From the NCBI RefSeq assembly GCF_029338375.1, contig NZ_CP119805.1, forward strand, positions 124,001 through 188,000: a stretch of 64,000 bases of DNA, given 5' to 3'. Position numbers and translations under genes: made by a program. The notes beneath the pieces were generated by a model that saw only the letters and a list, made by a program, of their open reading frames with translations, was not told where the DNA came from and made no database searches. The DNA is from Halorussus lipolyticus (GTDB lineage Archaea; Halobacteriota; Halobacteria; Halobacteriales; Haladaptataceae). This document shows, piece after piece, positions 1 to 8,409 of the stretch (positions within the stretch are counted from its first letter, which is position 1; each line of letters starts with the position of its first letter).

Positions 1-60
1 CCCGAACTGCTGAAGGACGGCGACGGCGACGACGTAGAGTGGAACGAAGTCGAAGTGTAG
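1..60 (+). CDS. C-terminal end of an unidentified protein (partial)
   Basis: The first 60 bases stay open in frame 1 and end in TAG at 58-60. They encode a 19-residue, highly acidic tail (Asp/Glu at more than half of positions) typical of haloarchaeal C-termini. The start lies outside the window, and the tail has no motif that identifies a family. Confidence 0.6.
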   Translation, partial: PELLKDGDGDDVEWNEVEV

Positions 61-143
61 TGGCGAATTCGGAGCATCGGAGCTGAATTTCGACCCTCCG
101 AGAAGATAACCAGATTTCTTTCGATATACCCCGAATTCCGATA

Positions 144-155
144 ACTATATTTAAG
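144..155 (+). promoter_or_regulatory. TATA element for the small membrane protein at 179
   Basis: An A/T-rich box centred near 150 lies 29 bases before the ATG at 179. This is the archaeal spacing for a transcript that begins at or next to the start codon, so a leaderless mRNA is inferred. Confidence 0.55.
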
Positions 156-178
156 TCCACAAAGTCCATAACCGCAAT

Positions 179-394
179 ATGGAAAACAGGATGAAGTTAG
201 CGCTTCTCTACGCTGGTGGTGGGATTCTCGGACTCACATACTTGCTCGGTGTGATGGGCGACCCGCTCGCTACGTCGGGACCACAGCGCCTCCCACCCAT
301 CGTATATACGGTCGCGATGACGCTCGGTCTGCTCGTCGGTATCGGACTGTTCCTTGACGTGAAGCCCCTCGTCAACCTACTGGTCAGCAACTGA
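179..394 (+). CDS. Small two-helix membrane protein, function unknown
   Basis: This 71-residue protein has one hydrophobic segment at about residues 6-26 and a second at about 41-69, joined by a short Pro/Gly-rich loop. No enzymatic motif is visible. The correctly spaced TATA box supports both the ATG start and expression. It is convergent with the DUF6498-like gene, whose stop lies 28 bases away. I do not recognise the family. Confidence 0.65.
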   Translation: MENRMKLALLYAGGGILGLTYLLGVMGDPLATSGPQRLPPIVYTVAMTLGLLVGIGLFLDVKPLVNLLVSN

Positions 395-421
395 TTCAGC
401 GTCGATGGATTCGACGTCGTT

Positions 422-1687
422 TCACGCTCCTAAGTGCCGAAGCCGGTCGAAAAGTGCGTCCGCGTCCGCATCTGCGAGGTGGACGAGACGCTCCGTGCGG
501 TCGCCGACCTCGATTTCGAGCGTCTGGGTGTCCGCTCGACGGTCGATAACGTTCTGTCGGAGCGACACGTTAGTTATCTCCGCGAAGCCGATTCGCCACT
601 GGGTTTCGTCCAGTCGGTCGTCGTACCCGACTAGTTCGCGGTCGCGTATCTCGTAGGTCATCGAATCGTGGTGGACGCGATACTCCACGATTTTCAGCGG
701 AACTAGCGCGACCAGCGCGTAGAGCGTAACTGGCACGAGCAGTAACGCCATCTGCACCGGCGTTTCGTACACCTCCCCGGCCGCCAGCGCCGCGAGGAGA
801 CCGAAGCCACCGACGAGAGTGAAGAACACCCAAAACGGCACCATGAGGTCGCTGAAGACGGCGTACACCACGCTCCCCAAGCGGACGGTTCGGCCGTCCG
901 GCGAGGCCGAGACGTCGGGCGCGCCCGCAGGGAAGTCGAGGTACTCCGGGTCCGGTCTCGACTCGCCACCTCCGACAAGTCGAGTGAGTGGATTGTCCCA
1001 CCGGTGGAGTTTGCCCGGACGATGGCGGAGTAGTTCGTAGCCGAACTTGACAGCGACAAGGACACCGAACAGCGTGGCCGTCTCGTCGGTCGGAACCCCT
1101 GTGAGGAGCGCGAGGAGGCCGACGACGACCGAGTATTCGATGGCACCGTGATTCAGCGGCACGACCGAGCAGGTCTCGTACTGTCGCTCGCCGAGGTACA
1201 CGTCACTGGCTTCCAGTCCGCGAGCGAGGAACGCGACGCTCGCCGTCGTGAGCAGTCCCGCCGTCTGCCACGTCACGAGTTCCATCCATCCCGGAAGCGC
1301 GAACGGCGAGGTGACGACGACCGCGCCGAGGACCAGCCAGAACCACGCGAATGCGGTCACGTAGGGGAGGACGTTGGGGACGTTGCGGGGATACACCGGC
1401 GGGAGTCCGGCGGCGACCGAGATACCGCCGCGCTTCTCGGTCAGTCCGTCGAAGGCGACGTCGATGCCGGGTCCCCGAAACCGAAACTCGAAGACCCGCT
1501 CGGCGAACAGGCTCTTGACGAGCGACCAGCACAGCACGACGCCAATTTCGAGCCAGTAGAGCGCGCCCAGCGTGTCGAGCGTCCACCCCCCGAAGACGAG
1601 ACCGACGAGTGGAAGCACCTGCAGTGTGACGAACCCGACGGCGACCCGCGGTGAACCGAGTACGGTCGAGTTCCGAATTTCGTCCAT
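422..1687 (-). CDS. DUF6498-like polytopic membrane protein with a C-terminal PH-like domain
   Basis: This 421-residue integral membrane protein opens with a 'LPLVGLVFGGW...LYWLEIGV' type segment that I associate with haloarchaeal DUF6498 proteins. Further helices lie near residues 100-120, 135-150, 180-215 and 280-330. The last 85 residues are soluble and beta-rich (from about 340 'MTYEIRDREL...'), resembling a bacterial PH-like (bPH2) domain. Such domains are small membrane-associated modules. The ATG at 1687 precedes an acidic, short N-terminus. It is transcribed in the same direction as the halocin-like gene upstream, 76 bases away. Function is unknown; the family name is from memory of the sequence pattern. 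Confidence 0.65.
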   Translation of the reverse strand: MDEIRNSTVLGSPRVAVGFVTLQVLPLVGLVFGGWTLDTLGALYWLEIGVVLCWSLVKSLFAERVFEFRFRGPGIDVAFDGLTEKRGGISVAAGLPPVYPRNVPNVLPYVTAFAWFWLVLGAVVVTSPFALPGWMELVTWQTAGLLTTASVAFLARGLEASDVYLGERQYETCSVVPLNHGAIEYSVVVGLLALLTGVPTDETATLFGVLVAVKFGYELLRHRPGKLHRWDNPLTRLVGGGESRPDPEYLDFPAGAPDVSASPDGRTVRLGSVVYAVFSDLMVPFWVFFTLVGGFGLLAALAAGEVYETPVQMALLLVPVTLYALVALVPLKIVEYRVHHDSMTYEIRDRELVGYDDRLDETQWRIGFAEITNVSLRQNVIDRRADTQTLEIEVGDRTERLVHLADADADALFDRLRHLGA

Positions 1688-1763
1688 CGATTACCTTGGT
1701 CGTTCTCCGAGCCGAGATAAAGAAAGTAGTGATTCAGCTTCCGTCAGTTAGGTATGGCTTCGT

Positions 1764-3809
1764 TCAGCAGGCCCCGGCCTCGTTGCACACCCAGTCGGCG
1801 TTGTCCTCGGTGTTCGGGAGGTTACAGAGCAGGCTCAGGAACGTGGCACATGCGACCAGTCCGACCCCGCCGGTGGCGACACCGGTCGCGCCGCAGATGT
1901 ACGGACTCGCGGCGCTACAGCCGATGTCCCACGCCAGACGGGTCGCGGCCGCACAGGCCGAACACGAATCGACGTAGCCGTACTCAGCCAGTTGGTGGGC
2001 CGCGTCGGTCTGGGCGAACGTGATGGCGGAACTCCACATGAACGTCGCACCCTTGAACCCTCGGGGGAGGTCGCCCTCGTCGGATAGCTCCTCGGCGAGA
2101 TCGAACTTGACGGTGTGTGTCTTGATAACTACGGAACCGCCGACTTCTTCGAGGTCCTTCGAATCGACGCTGGAGAAGGCACCAGAACACCAGTTGATGG
2201 CGTCCTGCACTGCGCCCCAGAAGTCGTTCCAAAGCCCCTGCGTCCGAACTTGGTCGCTCGCCTGCTGGTGTGCGGTGCGGAACGCATCGACATTGAATAC
2301 GACAGAGGTGGTCGTGAGCGTCGCTCCTGTACTCGCAACGTTGAGACCGCCGTCGTCCACACTGTACGATTCGATGAAGGCGTTCGAGTCCAACAGGGAA
2401 TCGTCCGCGGACTGAGTGCCGACAGCCCCGTCGTCAAGGGCGTCGAACTCCTGTTTCTGGGTGAAGCCGTCGGTGGTCTTCCACTCGTAGCTGACGTAGC
2501 CGTTCGCGGTTCCCGGACTCGCGGTTGCAAGGAGTTCACCGTCGTCGCCCCGCTGGAGGTCCGTGAGGTCGAACGCGACCGTCTCGCGGTCGGTGTATGC
2601 GTCGCCTTCAGGCGGAGAGACGGCGGTGATGCCGCCGACGTCGTGCCGAACGCGACCGTGCTTCGACGCGGCCTGAATCAGCGTCTGGGCCTCGTCGCGT
2701 CGCTCCATCTCGGCGGCAAGTTGGAGTGTAATCGAGCGGTCAACGCGCTCCTCGTCGGCACCGTAGTCGAGCGACAACTCGACCCCACGTTCGCCGTTCG
2801 TGGTCGAGACGACGACTTCGACGAGACGGCCTGTCGCGGCAACGAGGTCGACGTCGCCGCTCTCGACGGTCACGGTCTTGGCGCGTTTGCCGTTCTCGAA
2901 TTGGCCCGTCGTCCGAAGCGTAAATTCGGCGGCCGTGTCGCCCGTCGCTTCGAGTTCGAGTCGCTGTGCACCCGGCGGTGCGCTGACCGTGCCCACCTCG
3001 GGGACGTCCAGCGAGACAAAACCGCCGATGTAGTCGATGGTTGCGGTTCCACCGGAGTTGTCGGAGGTGACGACGCCGCGGCCGGACTCACCGTCTGCCG
3101 TCGCACCCTTGTTCGCGGCCGCGTCGTGGCCGAACGTGACCGTGTACGGCTTGCCGCGCGCCGTGACCGTCGCCTCGCCGAGATTGGTCAGCGGAAGTGG
3201 GGTCTCCGGCGCGACTTCGGTCCCGTTGTTGACGAGCGTCGCGTCGCCGTCGATATCGAGATACGTCAGTTCGCCAGCGTAGGAGAGGACGTGCGAACCG
3301 CCCGAGAGCGTTCCTTCGACCCGGCGGTCGTCGACGCGACGCACCGTGTCGTCACTCGCTTCGAGTGCGCCACTCGCAGAAACATCGTAGGAGACAGACC
3401 CGTCGGCGACGATTTCGAGCGTCTCGTGGGGGAACGACTCGTAGTCGAACGAGCGGCCATCGACGGTAACGTCGGCGTCGCCGCTCACGTCGAAGTCGGT
3501 GAACTCGCCAGTGAAGGTGTATTCGTGGCGGTCGGCGTCGAGAGTCGCGTTCGCGGCCCCTCGTTCGACGCTACCGGCCGGGGCCTCGACTGCCGAGAGA
3601 AGTCCGGTCACGCTAAATTCGTAGGTCGCCTCTCCCGACGATTCAACGACGACCGACCGCTCGGTCGTCATTTCTCGGGCGCGAGCGTTACCGAAGACCT
3701 GTAGGTCGCCGGGTGCGAGTCCAGCACCGGTTGCAGTCGCCGCTCCTGCGACGCCGAGCGAGCGGAGAACGTTACGTCGAGATACGATATTTGAATTTGT
3801 ATCTTTCAC
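1764..3809 (-). CDS. Tat-exported protein with C-terminal halocin C8-like bacteriocin domain
   Basis: This is a 681-residue secreted protein. The N-terminus (GTG start at 3809) carries a twin-arginine motif SRRNVLRSLG followed by an Ala/Gly-rich hydrophobic stretch ending near residue 42. Residues 50-330 contain three or four divergent beta-rich modules of about 80-90 residues (recurring 'GEFTDFDVSGDADV', 'GELTYLDIDGDATL', 'GGFVSLDVPEVG'). The last 72 residues hold eight cysteines, with IGCSAASPYICG and CNEAGAC matching halocin C8 (IGCSAAGGFICG, CNRAGLC, from memory). Halocin C8 is made as a Tat-exported precursor of about 283 residues in which the N-terminal part gives immunity, and the C-terminal 76 residues are the toxin. 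Here the precursor is over twice as long, so it may be a bacteriocin precursor or a surface protein using the domain as a structural knot. A TATA box about 29 bases upstream indicates a leaderless transcript. No separate immunity gene is adjacent. Confidence 0.8.
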   Translation of the reverse strand: MKDTNSNIVSRRNVLRSLGVAGAATATGAGLAPGDLQVFGNARAREMTTERSVVVESSGEATYEFSVTGLLSAVEAPAGSVERGAANATLDADRHEYTFTGEFTDFDVSGDADVTVDGRSFDYESFPHETLEIVADGSVSYDVSASGALEASDDTVRRVDDRRVEGTLSGGSHVLSYAGELTYLDIDGDATLVNNGTEVAPETPLPLTNLGEATVTARGKPYTVTFGHDAAANKGATADGESGRGVVTSDNSGGTATIDYIGGFVSLDVPEVGTVSAPPGAQRLELEATGDTAAEFTLRTTGQFENGKRAKTVTVESGDVDLVAATGRLVEVVVSTTNGERGVELSLDYGADEERVDRSITLQLAAEMERRDEAQTLIQAASKHGRVRHDVGGITAVSPPEGDAYTDRETVAFDLTDLQRGDDGELLATASPGTANGYVSYEWKTTDGFTQKQEFDALDDGAVGTQSADDSLLDSNAFIESYSVDDGGLNVASTGATLTTTSVVFNVDAFRTAHQQASDQVRTQGLWNDFWGAVQDAINWCSGAFSSVDSKDLEEVGGSVVIKTHTVKFDLAEELSDEGDLPRGFKGATFMWSSAITFAQTDAAHQLAEYGYVDSCSACAAATRLAWDIGCSAASPYICGATGVATGGVGLVACATFLSLLCNLPNTEDNADWVCNEAGAC
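1767..1982 (-). other. Halocin C8-like cysteine-rich domain (72 codons)
   Basis: These are codons 610-681 of the Tat-exported protein. Cysteine spacing from the start is C-x2-C, then single cysteines at GC, IC, AC, LC, VC and a terminal AC, eight in all. Halocin C8 has ten as I recall it. A Gly/Ala/Val-rich hydrophobic centre lies between the second and third cysteine groups, as in halocin C8. Confidence 0.75.
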
Positions 3810-4377
3810 TTCGAGTAATTACTGATACCACCACGATATAAACCCTTTTATTAAGGCAATAAATTTATTTACTATATATTTAGATGTAGTTTAGAACTCT
3901 ATTTTGTGTATGAATCTAACGGCCGAAAAGAAATCAGTTGCTCCGAAGGGGTCCCAGATGCGAATATGTCACAATCCAGTCGGTCACGACCAAGCGGGAC
4001 TTATATGTAGTTTAGATCATAATATTCGGCGGCGAGGGTCGGAACTTAACTCACAATCGACGTCGCGGTCCACTACGCGCTGTTCGGATCGCTCTCGGTC
4101 GAAAAACCAATTGTTGGGTGACGACGTGGAACGAACTCGTACCCTACTGTCTCGCTTGAAGAAATATAATTATGTCTTTAGAATAATTATATATTTCTTA
4201 TAGACTTGTATAGTTGCTCAGAGAGCGGGGGACGACGCCCGTCACGGCTTCAGGCGTAAACAGTCCAAACGAGAGCATCGGAAGCGTACTGGGGTTCGGG
4301 AGGACGCTGAACTCGAATCGAGGAGTCCCCTTCACAGGCGGCGGAAAATCACCCTTCCGCGAACCCTCACATCCGCT
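3810..4377. other. A/T-rich non-coding interval with a GC-rich tail
   Basis: Between the halocin-like gene and the channel gene there are 568 bases without a convincing gene. The first part (to about 4210) is unusually A/T-rich for this genome and holds the halocin-gene promoter. A 99-codon plus-strand frame there (3904-4203) has basic, non-haloarchaeal composition. From about 4214 a GC-rich plus-strand frame runs to TAG at 4377-4379 without an initiator. It contains 'cacggcttcaggcgt', which vaguely resembles the right ends of haloarchaeal IS200/IS605 elements, but no transposase homology is clear. Confidence 0.5.
3832..3842 (-). promoter_or_regulatory. TATA element for the halocin-like gene
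   Basis: On the minus strand the box reads TTTATATCG, centred about 29 bases before the GTG at 3809. The preceding 60 bases are also A/T-rich, so this looks like a strong promoter for a near-leaderless transcript. Confidence 0.55.
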
Positions 4378-6705
4378 TTAGCTTCCGCCCAGCACGCGCT
4401 TGAACAGCGTGAACGTCAGGAGGGTGAAGAACAACCCGTTCAACATCCCCTGACTCGCCGCCAGAATCTTCGCCAGCCATCCGACCGGCCCGATGTTGCC
4501 GTAACCGATGGTGCTGAAACTGATGTAACTGTAGTAGAGACCGTCGAACAGCGTCGTCAGGGGTTGCTCTGACTCCACGAGGACCCCGGCTTGGGTCTCC
4601 AGCGGGCCGCCGAGGACGTAGAAGACGCCGAACACCGCGGGCAGGAGGAAAGTGAACCCGGCGATGCGCGGCAGGCGGTTGCCGTACCCGCAGGTGAGTT
4701 GCATGAAGAAGTTGAGACCGACGCTTGCGGCCTTCTTCGCCCGACCCCACGCATCGAGCGAGTACTCCCGGAGGACGATGCCGATGTTCTTCTTGCGGTT
4801 GTAGAAGTACCGCTTGAATTCGAACTCCCGCATCGCGGGCGTGTCGCCCACCGCGTCGGCGCTGTCTTGGGCTTTCCGGTAGGTCTCCTCGATGACTTCG
4901 TTGGTCATCTCCACGTCGTAGCGCCCCGACGACTCCTCGCCGAGGAAGCCGTGGATGTCCCAGTCGTTGCGTTCGAGGTAGGCGTGGTGGTCGCTGAAGT
5001 CGAAGTGGTCGAAGTGGGTCAGACAGAACCGGAAATGGTCCAGCAGTTCGTGCTGGTTGGCTTCGGTCTCCAACTGGACGTTCCCGAGGGTCGCCTTGGT
5101 CAGGTCGTAGAGGACGACGCTCCCGGCGGTCACGGTGATGTTCCCGCCGCAGAGGTGGCCTTCGGTGAAATCGACGTAGGTGTCGCCGCTCCCGCCCGAG
5201 ACGACCCGGAACTGGGCCGCGTCGAGGAACTCGACTTCGGTGAAATCACACTCGTCGTGGAAGGCGGCGTCCCGGAAGGACCCGTTAGTGAAACTCGCGT
5301 TCCGGAAGTCGGCTTGGGACTCGAAGGTCACTTCGTCGAAGCAGGCGTTCTTCTCCAAGTGCTTGGCCTCGCCCTCGAAGATGGTGCCCCGGAAGTGGGC
5401 CTCGTCCTGAAACGTTGCCTCCCGAAAACTGGCGTCCTCGCGGAATCTTGCCTCGGTGAACCGCACCCGCGACCGGAAAGTCGCGTCCACGAAGTCGGCA
5501 TCACCCTCGAATTCGGCTTCGACCGCCTCGATTTCGCCGCGGAACGTGCTTCCGTCGAAGGTCACGCCGTCCCGAAACTCGACGCGCTCGAACGTCGCCA
5601 ACCCGCCGACTTCGACCCTGTGGCAGTCCGCGCGGGCGTCGAACACCGCCCGGTCCAAGTTGAACTCGCCTTTGAACGTCGCGTCCTTGAAGTCGGCGAA
5701 CCGGAACCGGGCGAGTTTGAAATCGGCCTCGTCCTCGAACGTCGCGGACTCGAAGGTCACGTCGTCGTTGGTGGTTCGACTGCCCCCGTTGAACTCGACG
5801 CCCCGGAACTCCGCCACGGCCTTGAACCGAACGTCCGTGAAACTCACGTCGTCGTGGAATCTGGCCTCGTCGAAGTCGGCCATCCGGTCGAAGACCACGC
5901 CGTCGAATCGGGTGTCGCCCTCGAACTCGACGTACTCGAAGTCCGATTCGGCGTGGAACGCCGCGCCCTCGAAGGTCACGTACTGGAAGTCGGCCTGTCG
6001 GAAACTCGCGTCGCCCCGGAACTCGGTGTCCGCAAACGAGATGTTGTCGTCCAACACGTGACTTGTCCCAGTGGTCTCGGCGTTTCGGAAGTGGGCCGCG
6101 TCGTGGAAAGTCGCGGCCTCGAACGTGGTGTCGTCGTGAAAACTCGCCTCGTCGCAGTTCACGTCGCCGTGGAAACTCGCGCCGACGAACGTCACGTCCT
6201 CGTTGAAACTGGCCTCGTAGGCGGTGAACTGGCCTTCGACCGCGAGTTCGTCCGCTTCGAGGACGCCCCCGATGGCCGCCCCCTCGAACTTGAGTGCGCC
6301 CACCGTGGCCCCCCGGAGGTTCAGGCCCTGTTCGAGTCGCCCGTGGGTGATGTCCAACCCGTCGATGTCGGCGTACTGGAAGTTCAGCACGTGGTTCGCG
6401 CCGCCGTTGATGTCCTGATAGGTCAGTGAGAGGTGCGGGAGGTCGGCCCCGACGTACTCGTTGGCGCGCACGTCGCCGGACTTGAGGTTCTCCTTGATGC
6501 GGACGACAATCTCCTCGGCGGTCACGTCGTTGCTCGCCCGCTGGTCGCGGGACATGTGGAACGGACAGTAGTCGCTGTCTTCGTGGGCAGTGTGGGGGCA
6601 CTCCCACGTCGTCTTGAGGTGGGCTTCGGTCTGTTTCGCTGGATTGAACGTGTACTGACAGGTCGATTGCGCGTCGGCGTCGGCGCGTTGTTCAGTTCGT
6701 GACAT
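4378..6705 (-). CDS. Pentapeptide-repeat beta-helix fused to a two-transmembrane potassium channel
   Basis: This 775-residue protein starts with a Cys/His segment (residues 16-52, pattern C-x18-C-x9-C-x2-H) that could bind zinc. Residues about 70-560 are a long run of pentapeptide-type repeats (AxFxxxAxFxxA style, such as 'ATFHDAAHF', 'ARFHDDVSF'), predicted to form a right-handed quadrilateral beta-helix. After a helical linker, the last 110 residues form an ion-channel module: helix (682-700), pore loop with selectivity filter TIGYG at 732-736, and helix (745-768). The filter is the canonical K+ signature, so potassium conduction is inferred, and the helix is expected on the cytoplasmic side as a sensor or scaffold. 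It is the last gene of a minus-strand cluster with a spermidine-synthase-like gene. A TATA-like element at 6786-6794 suggests its own promoter too. Confidence 0.85.
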   Translation of the reverse strand: MSRTEQRADADAQSTCQYTFNPAKQTEAHLKTTWECPHTAHEDSDYCPFHMSRDQRASNDVTAEEIVVRIKENLKSGDVRANEYVGADLPHLSLTYQDINGGANHVLNFQYADIDGLDITHGRLEQGLNLRGATVGALKFEGAAIGGVLEADELAVEGQFTAYEASFNEDVTFVGASFHGDVNCDEASFHDDTTFEAATFHDAAHFRNAETTGTSHVLDDNISFADTEFRGDASFRQADFQYVTFEGAAFHAESDFEYVEFEGDTRFDGVVFDRMADFDEARFHDDVSFTDVRFKAVAEFRGVEFNGGSRTTNDDVTFESATFEDEADFKLARFRFADFKDATFKGEFNLDRAVFDARADCHRVEVGGLATFERVEFRDGVTFDGSTFRGEIEAVEAEFEGDADFVDATFRSRVRFTEARFREDASFREATFQDEAHFRGTIFEGEAKHLEKNACFDEVTFESQADFRNASFTNGSFRDAAFHDECDFTEVEFLDAAQFRVVSGGSGDTYVDFTEGHLCGGNITVTAGSVVLYDLTKATLGNVQLETEANQHELLDHFRFCLTHFDHFDFSDHHAYLERNDWDIHGFLGEESSGRYDVEMTNEVIEETYRKAQDSADAVGDTPAMREFEFKRYFYNRKKNIGIVLREYSLDAWGRAKKAASVGLNFFMQLTCGYGNRLPRIAGFTFLLPAVFGVFYVLGGPLETQAGVLVESEQPLTTLFDGLYYSYISFSTIGYGNIGPVGWLAKILAASQGMLNGLFFTLLTFTLFKRVLGGS

Positions 6706-6822
6706 ACGTGGGGAGTCGAGGGGTCGAAGGGAGTTTCGGGCGCGATTCGAGGGGAGTTGTCACACGTCCGGTCATTCCTCACCCCTCGGATATATAGATT
6801 CGGTTGTCCCGCGGTGGAAATT

Positions 6823-7776
6823 TCACTTCAGCACGTTCTTTCGCTCGCGCTCGGTGAGACTGGCGTCGAAGGCGCTCCGCGAGCAGTGTTCGCACTCCTT
6901 GGCGGGGTTGGTACTCTGGTCGTAGGTCTTGACCGGGTAGCCGAGGAGGAAAAAGGCCTCCATCTGGTGGCGCGCCACGATTGCGTCGGCGGGTTCCCCG
7001 CAGTTGGGACACCAGTCGTCGCTCTCCGCGGGCACCTGATAGGTCACTTTCCGCCTGCCGAATCCCGCCCGGTCGAAGGCCTCGGATTTGGACGTCTCGA
7101 TTAACTCCTCGACCGGGTAGGGTTCTTCCACGACTTCGTTGTCGAATCCGGTGTCCGCAATCACCTCGCTCTGGAGGTACGGTCCCACCGTGACGGTGTT
7201 GTCGTAGCCGAGGAGGTAGACCGAGACGCTGGCGCTCCGGCCCGTAATCTCGATTTCGTGGTCGTGACCCACGACGTACACGTCGAGGTCGGTCCGGGCC
7301 TTCTCGACCGTGACCTCGTGGTGCGCACCGGAGACGCGGACCCCCGCGTCGGGGTCGCTCGCGCTCCCGGACTGCTTCCACCCGGTGAGCGACACGTCGT
7401 AGTCGTCGGCCTCGCGGGGCGGTTCCACGTCGTCCGAGTAGACGTTTTCCGGGGCGACGACCGAGAGGTCCCCGCCTGCGGTCCCCGCCGTCACGAACAC
7501 GTCTTCTGCGTCCGCGACGATTGCGTCACCGGTCACGCCGTCCGGTTCGGCGTAGCCGTCTTCCAAGTCGCCGCGGACGACCGTCTCGGGGTCGCCGACT
7601 GCTCCGCCGCCGGGCGATTGGTGGGTGAAGACGTACTCCGCGTTGCACACTTCGAGGTCGCCCGCCACGCTGTCGGTCCGCAGGTAGACGTCCTCGGGGT
7701 CCCTCAGCGCGACCGGGGCGTCCTCGTGGCCGGTGAGCGTTACGTCGCCGTCGTAGGTTTCGGTCTGGTCTGTCAT
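6823..7776 (-). CDS. Beta-solenoid (DUF3060-like) protein with C-terminal zinc ribbon
   Basis: This 317-residue soluble protein has no signal peptide. Residues 5-215 are short beta-strand repeats alternating with turns ('HDHEIEITG', 'YDNTVTVG'), resembling DUF3060 or polymer-forming solenoids. The C-terminal part has two Cys-x2-Cys pairs (CPNC near 254 and CEHC near 294), spaced about 40 residues as in a treble-clef or zinc-ribbon fold. The phrase 'QSTNPAKECEHC' echoes 'TFNPAKQTEAH' at the N-terminus of the channel protein encoded next, suggesting a shared Zn module. It starts 26 bases after the DUF2617-like gene, so co-transcription is likely. The function is not known to me. Confidence 0.65.
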   Translation of the reverse strand: MTDQTETYDGDVTLTGHEDAPVALRDPEDVYLRTDSVAGDLEVCNAEYVFTHQSPGGGAVGDPETVVRGDLEDGYAEPDGVTGDAIVADAEDVFVTAGTAGGDLSVVAPENVYSDDVEPPREADDYDVSLTGWKQSGSASDPDAGVRVSGAHHEVTVEKARTDLDVYVVGHDHEIEITGRSASVSVYLLGYDNTVTVGPYLQSEVIADTGFDNEVVEEPYPVEELIETSKSEAFDRAGFGRRKVTYQVPAESDDWCPNCGEPADAIVARHQMEAFFLLGYPVKTYDQSTNPAKECEHCSRSAFDASLTERERKNVLK

Positions 7777-7802
7777 GGTAGGTGAATTGTGATTTCTGGT
7801 CG

Positions 7803-8387
7803 TCAGTCGTCGGAATCGTCGCTGGTATCGTCGCTGGTCCGCGGTTGCTCGGTCGCCTCGCCCGCGAGCGCGACACGCGCGGGGTGTAATTTAGTTAGGG
7901 TGTAGACAGCGAGGCCGTACTCGGGATAGGTGTGGTAGGTCTCGTAACTCGCCCGCGGGTCCGACGCCCCGGCGTCGGACTGGCGACCCGCGCCGAGTTC
8001 GATGGTGGTCCACGCATCCGGCCCGAACCGGAAGGCGGCGTCGGCGCTCTCCGGTCCGGGGAACTCCTCGATGGCTCGGACCTCGGCGTCGGTTTCGACG
8101 CGGAGGAGGTCGCTTTCGAAGCTAAACTCGCGGGTAACGCCGCGCTCCAGTGGCGTCTGGGCAGTCGAATCGGCCGCCGAGACGCCAGATTCGAGGGGCT
8201 TGCACGAGCAGACCTCGTGGAAGTCGAGCGCCGGGACGCCGACGTAGTGGGACTCGCCGATAACCGTCAGGACGGCGGGTTCGCCCAGCAGTTCGCTCGG
8301 GACCGCGCGCTTCACGTCGAAGGCGTCCAGATTCGGTTCGCTGGTCGCGTAGGCGAAGTGGAGTCGTGTGGTGTCGTCGGGTGGCAT
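7803..8387 (-). CDS. DUF2617-like protein
   Basis: This 194-residue soluble acidic protein contains 'LTVIGESHYV' near residue 40 and 'YETYHTYPEYGLAVYTLTKLHP' style residues near 150-172. Both match the pattern I recall for DUF2617 ('LGASH...' and 'WHxYP...GxVVxTxSxxxP'). DUF2617 genes commonly sit beside membrane-bound spermidine synthases in actinobacteria, and the same neighbour lies 22 bases upstream here, which strengthens the call. Molecular function is unknown. The Asp/Ser/Thr-rich tail of about 25 residues is probably disordered. Confidence 0.55.
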   Translation of the reverse strand: MPPDDTTRLHFAYATSEPNLDAFDVKRAVPSELLGEPAVLTVIGESHYVGVPALDFHEVCSCKPLESGVSAADSTAQTPLERGVTREFSFESDLLRVETDAEVRAIEEFPGPESADAAFRFGPDAWTTIELGAGRQSDAGASDPRASYETYHTYPEYGLAVYTLTKLHPARVALAGEATEQPRTSDDTSDDSDD

Positions 8388-8409
8388 GGATGGTCGGATG
8401 GGAGCGTCG

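Noticed and set aside
3904..4203. 99-codon plus-strand ORF in the A/T-rich gap
   Set aside because: Composition is basic and Ser/Arg-rich, lacks the acidic bias and third-position GC of genes here, and has no recognisable motif.
4591..6429. 612-codon plus-strand ORF antisense to the channel gene
   Set aside because: It mirrors the repetitive pentapeptide codons of the minus strand; the minus frame has a clear K+ channel filter and repeat structure, while the antisense product has no domain.
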